This document shows positions 12,451-25,200 of a stretch of DNA of 64,000 bases, piece by piece (position 1 is the stretch's first letter; each line of letters begins with the position of its first letter). This DNA is from Acephala macrosclerotiorum. Taxonomy: Eukaryota > Ascomycota > Leotiomycetes > Helotiales > Mollisiaceae. The DNA lies in contig MU119333.1 in the NCBI GenBank assembly GCA_014904845.1, positions 1-64,000 of the forward strand, read 5' to 3'. A model generated the notes under the pieces. That model was given only the letters and a program-made list of their open reading frames with translations. It was not told the DNA's origin and did no database searches. The position numbers and the translations under genes are program-made.

Positions 12451-14989
12451 CAATCGAAATTAGTGTAGAAAAGATGAGTTCCAAGAAGTGGTGTGAGATT
12501 GATAACTCGATGGGTGAAGCGAAGTTGTGAGGAAGAGGAAGATAAGGAGCAACCCCGCCCTTGGCTTCAAACTAATCTTGAAGCAGCTCAAGACTTGCGA
12601 CTGGGGTTTCAGTAGGAAAGAAGATGATTCTAATTCTATGTAAAGTTCGTTTGATTTGAAGATAAAACTAAAAGTAGTAACAGCTATGCTAGCTTGAAGT
12701 CCGAAAGAATATATGCCGAGAAAGCGCACGTGATCATGTCTTCCTTCTCCTTTTACTGAACAGAAACTGGTCAGCTAGCCTGAAGTGAACTCCAGAGGTG
12801 ATTTTACAGGAGTGAGTTTGGTCAGTTGGACTAGGAAGTGCAGGAAACACGTCATGATTGAGCAGGCAGAAATCTAGACAAGGTTGACCAGTGTTGCGAA
12901 AGGAACGTTACAAACTGATACCTGCAAGATTGGGATTTGCATCATTGTTCCATGACTAGCTGGCCACAGTTCTAAGACAAAAGTATATTCAGATCCCTGA
13001 GCACTGGCTTGCCTAACCGCAGATCAGGAAGGAGTTGGTCGACTGTACATTTCAACAAAGCAGGCTGAACGATTGGCGCTAAGTCTAAACTCGTTAAACT
13101 GCTCAAAACCAATTGGGAGAATTGAGTTTCGTCGTAGTAGTAACAGAAAGAGCCAAGCAACTAGAATCCGCCCATCCCGCACTTGCCTGTGAATTGCTGC
13201 TCTTCGGGTCCGGAATCGGGCCGGATATCGGGTTAGCACTGGACCGAAACTTAGGTCCGGCTACCCGCACCGACTCAACTAGAAGCAATTCGGGCTGTGA
13301 ATGATTGGTGGCCTTGCGGTACTACAAAGTTAGGAGAAGGGACGTCAAGTCCTGGATCCTTCTTCACAGCCGTTTGGGTTCAATGCGAACAACGTGCGCC
13401 GGCTGCCGAAACCGAATCTGTTACTAACGCCGACACCGACATCGACACGGACGTTGGGCCTGACGGACGTCAAACAAGGATGACCACGCATGCAAGTAAT
13501 TGGACAAGGGATGGGAAGAGAAGCAGCAAGGAAGAAAGCTCGTGTATTCTTGCACTGTTGTTGAGGGCTTTTGGCAATGGCAAGATAGCAGTCTGAAACA
13601 GCTGCAGATGGCTGAAGGTACACGTGCCCAAAGTCGTAGAATAGTCAGAGCAAAAGCCGAAGCCCCACGCTTGGATAACAACTTCTTGTCAACAAGTCAA
13701 CAGAGAAAAATGGCAGCAAACAATGAGCACGTGCTATGGACAAGGCATACACGGTCCCGGATGAGAGGCTTTTGATGGCTAGATATTGCGTATGGATCAG
13801 GACATCGTGTTTGCAATAAAACGTGGGGAGATAGTGGAGTGGTATGCTAGACGCATTGGGAAGGAGCAACTTGGACCTCTTTCTTATAACACAGGCCACT
13901 ATTTGCCTCAAACAATTTTCTCGGTGCATTGCTTGCATTCAAGGAAGGAACAGCGATCATGCCGTGCAGCTCTGAGGGATGTAAGGCAACATGGAGGAAG
14001 AGAGGAGGGAGCCGACCTGTACCTCTCGGAATTAGCCATCCACGATCTCTTGGGCTTGGGAGGCAAATAAATGGGACCGTATGTTTCCAATTCATCTGTG
14101 ACAACTAATAACGCTAACTTGAATGATCGTCCTATCCTACGATGATAGTGCTTCGATGAGGCTGCCTTGACTACATCTCGTGATGCACGTCTTCCGCCTC
14201 AGAAAGTGTGCCTAGGCAATTGGCTCAACGCCTGCATTGGCATTTCCACCAACCTCTACGTCGGTGAAAAATCTCGCCCGGCAGTCCCCAGAATAGAAGG
14301 GTTAGGTTTCTATTTTTTGTTCTTTTTTTCTTTTTCTTCGAGAAGCATGGCACATTCAGGTCTGACCTTAGCGGCGGCCGTGCTGCCCCTGACTTCTCTC
14401 TAGCTGCGTTGATATCGAACTTGATATTGGTGTGAGGTGTAAAAAAGCAAAAACACACGATGGCCGCTTAGCTCGTATCAGGCTTTTCGAGATTGCTTCC
14501 GAGACCTTCTTTCCTTCCAGAAGATATCAAGGATGCCCCGGGCCGCCATGATCCCCGACCCGAATATCGATGTTGATCGCACGACGTGTCTTCGCCATTC
14601 ACAACTCGCACGGACGGTATGCAGCATCCTGGTTCTGGACGTCGATTCGTAAAGCAATAAAGTTTTGCATCAATGAAGACCGAAATGATTGAGACATTGC
14701 TCGACCCCTGGGGACTAATGCAGGATGCAGCAGACAAGAGGGTGTCGACACGGAGTTGCCGCTCGGCGCGGGGAGAAAGTCTGTGATTGGTCTGTTGACG
14801 CCTGTCTGGACGTTTCGTTGATATCACGTGCCGTGGGGGTGTATCGACATGGATTCCGATAAGCTGCAAGTCCTAAGCCTCGAGTGACATTTATCTTCTG
14901 CCCTCCGCCAAGTCCATGTCCGACATCTGCATCTCATCAGTCGTATATCCTCCCAAACGAAACATTCAGCTCATGCCTCCGTCAAAGCA
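12451..14989. other. Intergenic, no supported gene
   Basis: Several overlapping short frames occur on both strands, but none shows a domain, a start context or intron structure that I can support. A GC-rich patch with CCGG motifs lies near 13200-13270. The last part must contain the promoter of the regulator starting at 14990. Confidence 0.5.
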
Positions 14990-16327
14990 ATGCCACCACG
15001 AATCCGCACCATTGAGGGCTCATGCTGGGGGTGTAAGGAGAGAAGAGTTATATGCGATTTGACCACACCCTGCTGCGACAAATGTTCGAAAATCGGACGA
15101 CGGTGTGACTATGGGAAAGTGAGGCTGCGATGGACTGACTGTGTAGCCTCGAGGGGACGTCTCGCAGGAAAGAAGATTCCATTGTGCCAGTCGCCGGTAC
15201 TAGTAAAGACGACCGATCACCATATTCTCTATTTCGAAAAGGAACTTCTACCTCGATTCAATCTGACCAACACGGTCCCGGACATTGACCTCAAAATGCT
15301 GTCGAAAGATCCGATTCTACTTCAGTCAGTTGTTGCCGTCGCCAACGCCCATGCGACATATCGAAGCGCGAATGAGAAGGAACTTTCGCTGGCCAAGATA
15401 CAAGACAGGAATAATGCGCTCAGGATGTTCAGGAAGCACTTGATGGGATCACATACGGATGAGACCAACAATTCTCTATTCATTGCGAATGTACTATTAT
15501 GCATCCTCGACGGCATCATCGAACCTATTACCGAAAGTTCTGCGACTCATCACCACATCGTCGGCGGTAAAGCTATCCTCAAACAGTGGAAAGGCATGAA
15601 AGAGGTCTTTCAGCAGAAGTATGAGCTGCCAGTGCTCATGTTATCAATCTTCGCTACCATGGACCTTACACACGCCTTGCTGATCGGGGATGACCCGTAC
15701 TTCGATGCCTCGTGGTGGACAGAGTTTGGAGGTTTCGAACCATGGTGGGGTAATGTGCCCAAGGACGACGACTTCATCGAGATTATGTCAATTCTCTCGC
15801 AACTAGCAACGCTTGGGCATGAGGTACGAAACTTTCGAAGCACGGCTCCAATTGGAGTGCTATTTTCAGTCCAGCAGGCCTTGGAGCGACAGGCCGCTCG
15901 ACAACAGGAGATTGAGAAAACCTCGGACAAGGCGGCGTGGGCAGCTTTCTGCGCATGCTATCGATTTTCGGCGTCTGTGTATTTGTATAGAGCTCTCAGC
16001 GTTCTCGATGTCGATCATGAACTTGTTCAAAAGGCTGTGAGAGACTGCATGGAGGTTATCAGTGGACATGAGCTCACTGACAAACTGCATCACTGTATCT
16101 TGTTTCCCGTGCTCATCATTGGCTCACATAGTCTGGATAGCGAGCAAAGAGTTGAAATCCGGAAAAGCTTGGCCCGAACTGCAAGCTACCTATCCTTTGA
16201 AGCACTTCGATCCCTGGAGACCTTCCTCGAGAGGCGCTGGAGAGAGCTGGATGTATCATCTGAGCTCAAGGAGCAGAGCTGGTGGGTTTATTTCGACGAG
16301 ATCGCCAATGTGACATGCCTGTTCTGA
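14990..16327 (+). CDS. Zn2Cys6 fungal transcription factor
   Basis: This single-exon gene encodes 445 residues. The binuclear zinc cluster lies at the very N-terminus, with Cys at about 12, 15, 22, 28/29, 32 and 39 (CWGCKERRVIC, then CDKCSKIGRRC). The rest is helical and resembles the Fungal_trans_2 type regulatory domain (for example PILLQSVVAVANAHATYRS and HHIVGGKAILKQW). Such proteins bind CGG-type elements in the nucleus and control local or pathway genes. It lies about 0.8 kb upstream of an ammonium transporter on the same strand, so a link to nitrogen uptake is possible but only inferred. The start ATG follows a pyrimidine/AC-rich leader and gives an intact cluster. Confidence 0.9.
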   Translation: MPPRIRTIEGSCWGCKERRVICDLTTPCCDKCSKIGRRCDYGKVRLRWTDCVASRGRLAGKKIPLCQSPVLVKTTDHHILYFEKELLPRFNLTNTVPDIDLKMLSKDPILLQSVVAVANAHATYRSANEKELSLAKIQDRNNALRMFRKHLMGSHTDETNNSLFIANVLLCILDGIIEPITESSATHHHIVGGKAILKQWKGMKEVFQQKYELPVLMLSIFATMDLTHALLIGDDPYFDASWWTEFGGFEPWWGNVPKDDDFIEIMSILSQLATLGHEVRNFRSTAPIGVLFSVQQALERQAARQQEIEKTSDKAAWAAFCACYRFSASVYLYRALSVLDVDHELVQKAVRDCMEVISGHELTDKLHHCILFPVLIIGSHSLDSEQRVEIRKSLARTASYLSFEALRSLETFLERRWRELDVSSELKEQSWWVYFDEIANVTCLF

Positions 16328-17112
16328 GGGGAGAGAGGAGGACCGTCATCTCCATGCACCAACCTATAACACGACTTCGATGCTACTTCTTGAACTGACT
16401 GCTGGCATCATAAGACCTGCTGCATGGGATGATTGACGTCCATCCTGGGTAGAGATTCTCGCACAGCGAGTCCGTTCGTTTGAGTGCTCTTTCCTAGTGT
16501 GCTAACAGGTCAAAATCGAACGAGCGACAAAACATCAAAAGAAGCGCCAGTCTGACAGTTATAATGGAAGCTTCGGAGTCCTCATGGATCTATCTCGGCG
16601 ATATGCAATTCGAACTCGGACTTGATCCTCCGTATTGGCAAATGTTTCTTCTATTTAACTCTCACTTTGGGGTATTCATCCGGCCTGAGTGATTCAGATA
16701 GGAATCCACTGGTGCGGCCGCACTGCCAACCAAGAGGGAACGCAGTACCCTGGTAATTGTAAGTACTAACGATTCCCTCGTCCTCCTTTTCGAACACCTT
16801 ACGATGCAGTCCTACCTCAAAACTGACATCATAGAGGCATTTATTGAAGCGCCATCGAACGCGATTCTCACGATTGGTTGTCCACATGCGCGTCTCTTCC
16901 TATTAGTCGATCGCGAGTTGGACGCCTCGATGCCCTGTTTGAGAAAAGCTTCCGAAACCCGCGAGATAAGAAAGTGTGGGGTGCCGACTGATAACACCTT
17001 CAAAGTCCAGCTTCACCCCTTCCTCCTGCACTCTCTCACCGGTCTGGATCTTTAATCCAATGATATACGGTTGAACCCTACGACATTCGTTTGAGGCTCA
17101 TCAGAATTCAAG
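16328..17112. other. Intergenic between regulator and ammonium transporter
   Basis: No convincing gene is seen. An 83-codon frame at 16804-17055 has no recognisable motif. The right end serves as the ammonium-transporter promoter. Confidence 0.5.
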
Positions 17113-18687
17113 ATGCCTGCCTCTACGGTTCTCAAGGCTTGGGAAGCATGTGATCTGACAGACACAGTAAGTTGTTTGCTTTCAAGATAAGGCGTCTTCA
17201 GCCTCGTGTCTATGGACAAACAGTCATGTTCACTTCTGAATTACAACTCTTGTAGTTTGAGAAACAGCTTGCTGACAATGTGAAGTTGTTCGTCCTCGTT
17301 TGTACGGTCTTCTGCTGGCCTATCATTCCTGCAGTAGGATTGGCCTATTCGGGCTACAGCCATCGTCGCAATGGAATGGCGTCATTCATGCCTTCAATCA
17401 TGGTCATCGCAACTTGCACCATTCAATGGTTCGTCATCGGCTACTCTCTTGCCTACGGAGAAGGCTCTGGGGTCATTGGAGACTTCAAGTATGCCTTTCA
17501 TCGTAGCGTTCTTGCCGATCCAGTTGGCACCATCCCAGCAATCCTCTTTAGCGAGTTCCAGCTTGTCTTCGAGGCTACTGTCTGTGCCATTGCCGTTGGC
17601 GGTGCTTGTGAGAGAGGTAGAATGTTGCCGTTGATCCCATTCATTGTCGTCAGTCACCTGCCCGATCCTCAAGATTGCCTTGCTAACAGATTAAGCTTTG
17701 GTCCACATTCATTTACTGCCCTCTGGCTCACATGGTCTGGTCAGAAACCGGGTTCCTGGGTCAGCTAGGTGTCCTCGACTTCGCAGGTGGAACTCCAGTC
17801 CATATCTGCTCAGGAGCAACAGCATCGGCACTCTCAATCTACCTCTCCTACCCTCGATTCCGCTCCAGACGATCATCTGTTCGGACTCCATCGCATCTCC
17901 AACTTCATCGCCCAGGAAATTCAATGTCCCAACTCATTGCCTTGGTCATTATCTGGAACTCATGGCTTGCGTTTGATGCTGGTACTACGCTCAGCTTCAA
18001 CTTTAAATCTGTCATGGCTCTCTGCGTCACCAATCTCTGTGCTTCGGGTGGTGCATTGACCTGGGCGTGCATGACATATTTCGAGACTGGTAAATGGTCA
18101 CTGGACTCAACGTTCATGGGCGCGATCGCTGGACTCGTCATGATCACTCCAGCTGCGGGATTCATCGATATGCCAACTTCATTCTTCTTCGGCGTCTTCG
18201 GCGCCGTCATCTGTCGCCAAGCTCTGAGAATCAAGTCTACTAAGTTCGCTGCAAAGATGAAATGGGTTGATAGTGGAGACACATTCGCTACACATTGTGT
18301 TGGTGGTATTGTCGGAACTCTTGCAACTGGACTCTTTGCTAGGAAAGAAGTCGCGTTGTATGACGGTGCTACGGTCATTGATGGCGGTGTGTTCTTCGAT
18401 GGAAATGTCAAGCAAATTAGTATTCAGCTGTTGGAGGCAGTGATTGGGTTCACATGGTCTTTCGTTGGGTCTTATGTCTTGTTTGCTCTTATTGATTGTG
18501 TGCCTGGCTTGGAGGTGTTGGCTAAAGACGAGTAAGTCATCCCATTCCCTTTTCTTTGGGCAGAACTGATGCGAGTGACAGAGACATCGTATCAGGCATG
18601 GACGCAGCAGAAATGGAGGAATCGTTCGATGGTCAATGTGAAGAAGATTACCACCCCTTCAAGAACGGCGAGATTGAGTTAGACTGA
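17113..18687 (+). CDS. Ammonium transporter, Amt/Mep family
   Basis: Four exons (17113-17166, 17256-17648, 17696-18531, 18582-18687) give about 462 residues, a normal length for fungal Amt/Mep. The protein starts MPASTVLKAWEACDLTDT and has about 11 hydrophobic segments. Both pore histidines appear to be kept, in the contexts GGTPVHICSG and THCVGGIVG. The C-terminal tail has the family-like GMDAAEMEE. The protein conducts NH4+/NH3 across the plasma membrane. The middle (around RRSSVRTPSHLQLHRPGN) is divergent from typical Mep proteins, so it may be a paralogue or specialised subgroup. Intron 1 contains a GATAAG site (about 17184), the core recognised by AreA/Nit2 nitrogen regulators; functional use is not shown. 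Confidence 0.92.
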
Positions 18688-20267
18688 AGATTAGGACATC
18701 CACCGTCCCTGAAAGGTCCCAAGAATATAATTGCTTATGTGGCTTTAGCTCTCGTCAAAAATAGCTCTTGTCTGATCTTTAATCAAGGCAGAATCGAACA
18801 CCAACTCTGCCCAATCCTCCAATCTCCACATCTGTACTCTAAACTTTCTTTTTCTACGGAGATAATTTCCGTCTCTCAATACACCCGTGAAACACCGAGA
18901 CTCCGCATTCTAGAGTCCCCATATGCATCTCCCCACGTTCTCCGCTCAACGGTCAACAGTCAACTAGATAAAATAGCTATCGGAGACCTCGGCCTTTATT
19001 CCGCAGTCTCGGTAATTGTAGCGACGCCATCACACTTCTCAAGCAATGAAAAAAGCCCTCCTTCTCCAGCGGTCAGCATTCCGAGACATCACTCTTAGCA
19101 CCATCCGCTGCAGAAACTTATCTCGCAGCCATCAAGCTTGATTTAGAAGGTACTACCAAAACATCACCTCCTCATCCCACATCAGTCCCGTCCTTACCAC
19201 AGTCTCGGGACCTCGTTTACGCGTCTCTGCTGCAATATCAAACTTGCCCAAGTCCATCAACCACTCATATGAAATAGAAAATTGATGGGGTCAACTCGGT
19301 CGTGCTAGTTCTTACCCCACACGCGCGTAAGATGTATGGATGCCTAAGGAAGAACATTTGGTCTCTAGAACTGCCATTCCGAGTCTAGCGGTGGCTTCAT
19401 GGGTCCATGCACCGGGAGCCAATGAGGAGGATACCAAAACACTCAACCTTGACTTTCTTTCCACACCGAACACGGTAAATGCTCCTGAGACTGCCGCCAC
19501 TTGAACCACCAGCCAAACATTCAGATGATGGACAGAATTGGGAATGATGATTGGATGGAGGCGAAAAAGACAGGGGCTTGGAAAAGGATAGTTTGTGCGA
19601 GGAGCGGTTCTGATATCTACCCGCTAAACCCGCTGCTGCACACCATGAGCGGGCCACGAGCTATGGTACTGTATGGGTGTGGTTGCAGTGCATCGGTACT
19701 GCAGGGCACATTCCGCCATTGATGTTGGCTTCCGGGAGGCAAGGCAAGGTATGGGCTTAGTGGTAGGGGAAGGACGAGGGCAGGGCCTATCGATCTTATA
19801 GTTATAGATATGGTCGATGACATGACAGACATTTGAGGGGATTCGAGTACCTAATAAGGACATCTTCTACCCTCTTCCCGACTTCGTACGGTACAATCTA
19901 CCTGCTTTGAATCGAATTGTTGCATGCAGTCTGATTGTGCGTATCTTTGAATTTGAAAGTTTGATTGATACGACTGGGATAAGGAAAAGGTATAAGGAGG
20001 GAAATTTGAACTTGTTTGGTACTTGCCTTTGTGGTATCACGTGGAGAGATAATAAGACTGGATCTGGGAATTTTGGAAGGAGTGTTGCACTGCATGCGAA
20101 CTACTCGATCGATGCGATCTTGATCATTCGAGCGAGATCCCAATACTACGGTTTCATGAACTTTGGTTCCAATCAACAACGCATCCTTCAGTCGCCTCAT
20201 TTTCTGCAGGAACACGGCACAAACGACAAGGACAAGGAGAGAAAAGAAGAGAGGCGAAATCACCGCC
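18688..20267. other. Intergenic between the two transporters
   Basis: About 1.6 kb contains no domain-bearing frame on either strand. It presumably holds the ammonium-transporter 3' region and the permease promoter and leader. Confidence 0.5.
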
Positions 20268-21877
20268 ATGTCAGCAACAGAGGATACCAAGCTGGCGGAC
20301 GAGAAAGCCATCCCTCCTTCGCCGACCAATGGCGATGCTTTGGGAGAGACTCACGATCTGGATTCACTGACGGCTTTGGGGTACACACCTGAGTTGCGGA
20401 GAAATCGGTCTCTATTCACGCTGCTCTTCCAAACCCTCGCTATCGCAGCTATCCCCTTCGGTGAAGGCTCGCCTTTGATCGTCGCCATCTATGGAGGAGG
20501 ACAGCTCTCGATCTTTGTTGGTTGGTTGGTGGTTATGGTTCTGGACGAATGCGTGGCTTTGAGTTTGGGCGAGTTGGCGTCACGTTACCCTACTTCTGCT
20601 GGACCCTATTATTGGTCTTTTCAGATTGCGAAGACGAATAAGACGGTCTTATCTTTCATCACGGGATGGATTTGGTTGATTGGGAATTGGACGATTACGT
20701 TGTCTGTCAACTTCGGTTTCGCGTCTTTGATATCGGCGACGGTTTCGATGTACCATCCTGATTGGGCTGCGAATGATTGGCAACTCCTTCTGATATTCTA
20801 CCTCATTTGTCTTTGTACATTTGTCATCTGTGCCTTTGGCAACAAGTTTCTGCCCATGGTAGATACCATTTGCGCTGCCTGGACCGGAATCTCGATCTTC
20901 ATCATCTTGATCGCCCTCTCCGTCAAGGCAGACGTCGGTCGACACTCAGCCTCCTACACATTAGGCCATTATGATACCTCTCTCTCCGGCTGGGGAGGCT
21001 TCACATTCTTCATCGGTCTCTTACCAGCCGCCTACACCTTCTCAGCAATCGGCATGATCTCCTCTATGGCTGAAGAAGTCGCTGATCCAGCTATCAAAGT
21101 CCCAAAAGCAATGTCCCTCTGTGTTCCCGTCGGCGGAATCGCAGGTCTCTTCTTCATCATCCCAATCTGTGCCACCATGCCAGCACTAGCCGACATCCTC
21201 GGAGCCCCCTCCGCCCAAGCCATTCCCTACATCTTCAACGTCGTCATGGGCTCTCCAGGTGGTGGACTCGGTCTCATGTTCCTCGTCTTAGGCGTCACGG
21301 CTTTCTGCTCTATCTCAATTACTGTAGCTGCAAGCAGATGCACTTGGGCTTTTGCAAGAGATGATGCAATCCCAGGAGCGAAGCTGTTTTCAATCGTCAA
21401 CAAATCCCTCAACGTCCCTGTCTGGGCCCTCGCATTGACAACAATCGTGCAAATGCTCCTCGGACTCATTAATCTAGGCTCCACATCCGCATTCACGGCT
21501 TTCGTCTCCGTCGGCGTCATTGCTCTCGCCGTTAGCTACGCAATCCCAATCGCTCTTTCGTTGATCTGGAACAGGAGAAAGGAGGTTAGTCAAGCGAAGT
21601 GGAATTGTGGTCCTGTTATTGGACCGATTGTTAATGCGGTTGCGGTTTGTTGGATTGGATTCGAGGTAGTGCTTTTTTCGATGCCGACTGCCTTGCCAGT
21701 TACGGCGATAAGCATGAATTATGCGAGTGTGGTGTTGGTGGGGTTTATGGCGATGAGTGCAGTGTGGTATTTTATTTATGCTAGGAAAGGTACGTTGATT
21801 TTTTTCTTGGAGTGAAGTTTGTATCAAGCTAATAATTCGCAGTATATAAGGGCCCACCAGCTTCTGACGGTCTCTGA
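20268..21877 (+). CDS. APC-superfamily amino acid/choline-type permease
   Basis: Two exons (20268-21789 and 21843-21877) encode about 518 residues. The ATG at 20268 has a strong context (CACCGCCATG) and is the first in-frame ATG of the frame. The protein has about 12 hydrophobic segments and the fungal amino acid/choline/GABA permease signature: a cytosolic N-terminus ending in RRNRSLFTLLFQTLAIAAIP, SLGELASRYPTSAGPYYW, a MAEEVADPAIKVPKAM loop and AFARDDAIPG. This family imports choline, GABA or other amino compounds by proton symport at the plasma membrane. The exact substrate cannot be read from sequence. The short last exon encodes VYKGPPASDGL. Confidence 0.92.
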
Positions 21878-22288
21878 ATACTCCATTCTCCTTGGACCTT
21901 CGTCTATGCACTTCAATTCTTTGCTTCAGCGGATGGAACGGAGTTGCGGTCCTGGAGTAGTTTGCTCTCTACATACCCAGCATTGAATTTGAGCGTACGG
22001 GGAGGATAAGACTTGCTTTCAATCGCATGTACTAGGCGTCTTCCAATTGCATAGATAGAAAACATATTAGAGCTCGTCAATTGCTTCTCAATGAACATCT
22101 GAATGTCTTGAATTTTGGTTGGGTTTTGATATCATGTGCCAGCAAGTGCTTTTTCGTTCGAATCTCTTATTTGAATGGCTCAAGTTTAACGCTTTGCTCA
22201 GTAATGTTTATGTTATAGATTGTCCCACATGCAGTTTTTGGCTTCCTTATCAAGAGAGGTGTCAACGGCCTATTCTATTTCTTCACTT
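21878..22288. other. Intergenic between convergent genes
   Basis: This short gap lies between the permease 3' end and the stop codon of the minus-strand gene. No gene is evident, and the region should contain both 3' UTRs. Confidence 0.5.
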
Positions 22289-25200
22289 TCAAGGTCTGTT
22301 CTCATTCGAGTTCACCTTAACCCACCACTGTCCATCTCCGTCCCGTTTCCTCATCTCAGCCACTCCATACATCCCAACCACATCATGCACGCCTTCGCCC
22401 CAACGTTCCCTTTCCCATTTTTCTGCCTTGGGCCACTTCGCCTCTTCTTTTCTTGGTGTTATTCTTGTATTTTCTCCTGTGTCTGTTTGTGTTTTGAGCA
22501 TATGCTTAGATGCCGAGATCGAATTTGAAATTGAGCGGGTGGAAGGAGCAGTAGAGTGCGAATCATGAACCATGAAATTTGAACCGGGATGTTCATCCCA
22601 GATAGTCGTAACCACAGACCCCGAACTTGAAGCCGAAGAGCCCGTTCCTTCGCGTTCTGATATTTCTTGCTCCATAGAGATGTCCCTTGTATTCAAAGCG
22701 AGTAAATATCTTAATTCCGATCGAGATGCACTTTGAGGAGGTGATTCCGTTTGTCTATTCTCGATATTGATTCGCTCCTCAACGAATTGCTCGTCGAAAG
22801 TTTTGGGAGATGCGGCTTCGTCGAGGATGACTGTCCAGTTTTCTCCCCAGAACTTGGATGTGGGTGTGATTTGATGGGTGGGGGAGAGATGAGAAGAGGG
22901 CAGGAACTCCGAATCTGGTCTTGGATTTCCTTGGTCTCTGATCTCAATTTTGGTTCCGTGTTCAAACCCAGGATCGAAACCTTCCAAAGTTGTTAAAGCA
23001 TTTGATCGTGCACGAGCGGATCTTTGTTTCCCATTTAGGGGTTCAGTGTCGGTTTCACATTCCACTGCTTCCGGACCTTGAATTCTGACTATCTCTTCGT
23101 CTGAAGACGACGACCATCGAGATTCGGAGGCTATTACTTGATGTATGGCAGCATCTATGGTCTCATTCTGGTCTTCGCTTTTTCGAGCCTTCTTCTTGTT
23201 TCCGCGTTTGATATTTGATGCGGTGATCATGGCTACATTCTGACTTGGAACTGACGTTGGTGTTTGATATCCTTGTGTAAGCCTGTTGATCTTTTGTCGA
23301 GTATCGATATCAGTTTCTATGGCAAGATCTTCTGGACTTGGCCAGGACGTGGCAGTGGCTCGGGCTAGGGCATGATTGCGGGCTGCGGTGGTATTTGGTG
23401 GAGGATCATATCTCGGACGGGGCCCACGAGCCGTTTTCGAGTGGTTCACACCTCTCTCGCTCCCTGCTGTGTTGAAGGCAGCAGTGGGGCTTGGAGTTTG
23501 AAACCCATTATCATGTTCGGTAGCTGCTTTTTGAGACCCGACAACATTCAGGTTCCTCTCTTCTGGAGGGAGACGAACAACTTTCGGCACTAGAATGCTT
23601 GGCATACGGACTGTCTCTGTACGAGCCATACTCGTCTTGTTGATTGACGAGCTGCGTTCCTCTACAGATGGAATCCGAAACCTGTCAGATATGCCAAAAC
23701 TTCGATCAGGGATGCCGAGTGAGCTCCCATCATTGCTGCTGGCTTGATCAGCTAGAAAACGTCCTTCTAGTCTTGGTGTTTTGTTCTTCCTGGTCAGGGA
23801 GCGAGCAATTTTGTCTTGGATAGGCGGTGATTCTGGACGCTGATCTCGTGGATGAGGTGCATAGACGGCCAGGGGTGGAGTGAGATGTGTAGTATAAAGG
23901 TCCTCAACCTCCTCATGGAACTTCGAAACCGTAATAGGAGATCTTGAAGGTCCGCCTGGAACGACATAGCCAAGAACATCAGACAATTGAGATAATCTCG
24001 CCCCATCATTCCCCGTCGTAGCTAGCCAAGCTGTGAGATCTCTCTCAGTAATCACACCAAAACTTCTTTCTCCTTTTCTTCTTCGATTCGGATCCTGGTT
24101 CTCAATGTCAAATGCAACAGCTTCACCACGTTTTGTCGCCAAGTTTTTCTGCTTTCTCCTCGACTTCTTCCTGGTCCACTTCGTTTTCCATGTAGCGATC
24201 GTGCTTTGGAAGAAACTATAGTGTTTTCCAGCACCGAAACTTCCAACGGAGAATCTCGAAGCATGCTTGTCCTTCTCACCTCCCCATCCGGACCATCCCC
24301 AGCTCCACTTCTGCTTCCTTTCCTTCCCTGCATACAATTCTTTTTCACTACCAGCCAAAGCCCCACTCGCCACGACCCCTCCGAGGCCAGCCTCTATCCT
24401 GGCGTTTCGCTCCGCAACATGTTGGTCCTCTTCTGCGTTTTGCTTTACTCGGGCAGCTAGGATTGCAACTACCCAGCCGAGAAGGATGGCGCCGAATGTA
24501 ATGCCTATTCCTTCTAGGAACTTGGAAGGCAATGGAAGGGACAGGGAAAGGGTGTAGACGATAGCTACTGTGATGAAGATAGCGAAGAGGATGAAGAAGA
24601 GGAATGGAAAGATGATGTGTGTTGCCTGCCAGAGGGCTGTTGAGTGTCGAGACTGGTACGAGTGCTCAGATGGTGAGGGGTGGAAGCGGACTTGTTTCTC
24701 AAGGCGATTCTGAGGTTGGGGTTGGGGTTGGGGTTGGGGTTGGGGTTGAGGAAGGACAGCGGCAGGAACATGCTGCAGTGCTGCTGAAACTTGAGGCGGA
24801 GGTTGAAGTTGCGGCGGCCCGTGATGCTGTCGGCTTCCATCTCCATGATTCTGACTAGAAGGTTGTGGATTCTGTTCCCGAACATCTATTAAATTATGAT
24901 TCTCAGGATGGCTTTTTGCTGTACGGGAAGCCTGGGCTCCATCTCCTTGAGTTTTAGGAACGCCGTAATATTGAGAGTTCCACTGCCGATGTGCAGAATC
25001 TTGGCGAAGGTGCCGACTCGACTTAGCTTCTTCCAAATGAGTCGTTGTTGAGACTTGAGCTGTGTGATTTTGCTGTGGAGGTTGTAACTCCGAAACACGG
25101 ACATTCTGATCTTGAAAATTTTGTTTTGCTGCTGACCCTGAGTTCGGCGGAGCTCGTTGTACGTCTTGGGATCGTGGATTCTGGCGGGGCGGATTCGGTT

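Noticed and set aside
13100..14100. Several overlapping 60-97 codon frames on both strands
   Set aside because: No domain, no splice logic and mutual overlap, so random frames in GC-moderate DNA.
16804..17055. 83-codon plus-strand frame before the ammonium transporter
   Set aside because: No recognisable motif; it sits in the expected promoter.
17905..18411. 168-codon minus-strand frame
   Set aside because: It lies antisense to the ammonium transporter, which has clear family motifs.
20649..21520. Minus-strand frames of about 97 codons
   Set aside because: Antisense shadows of the APC permease.
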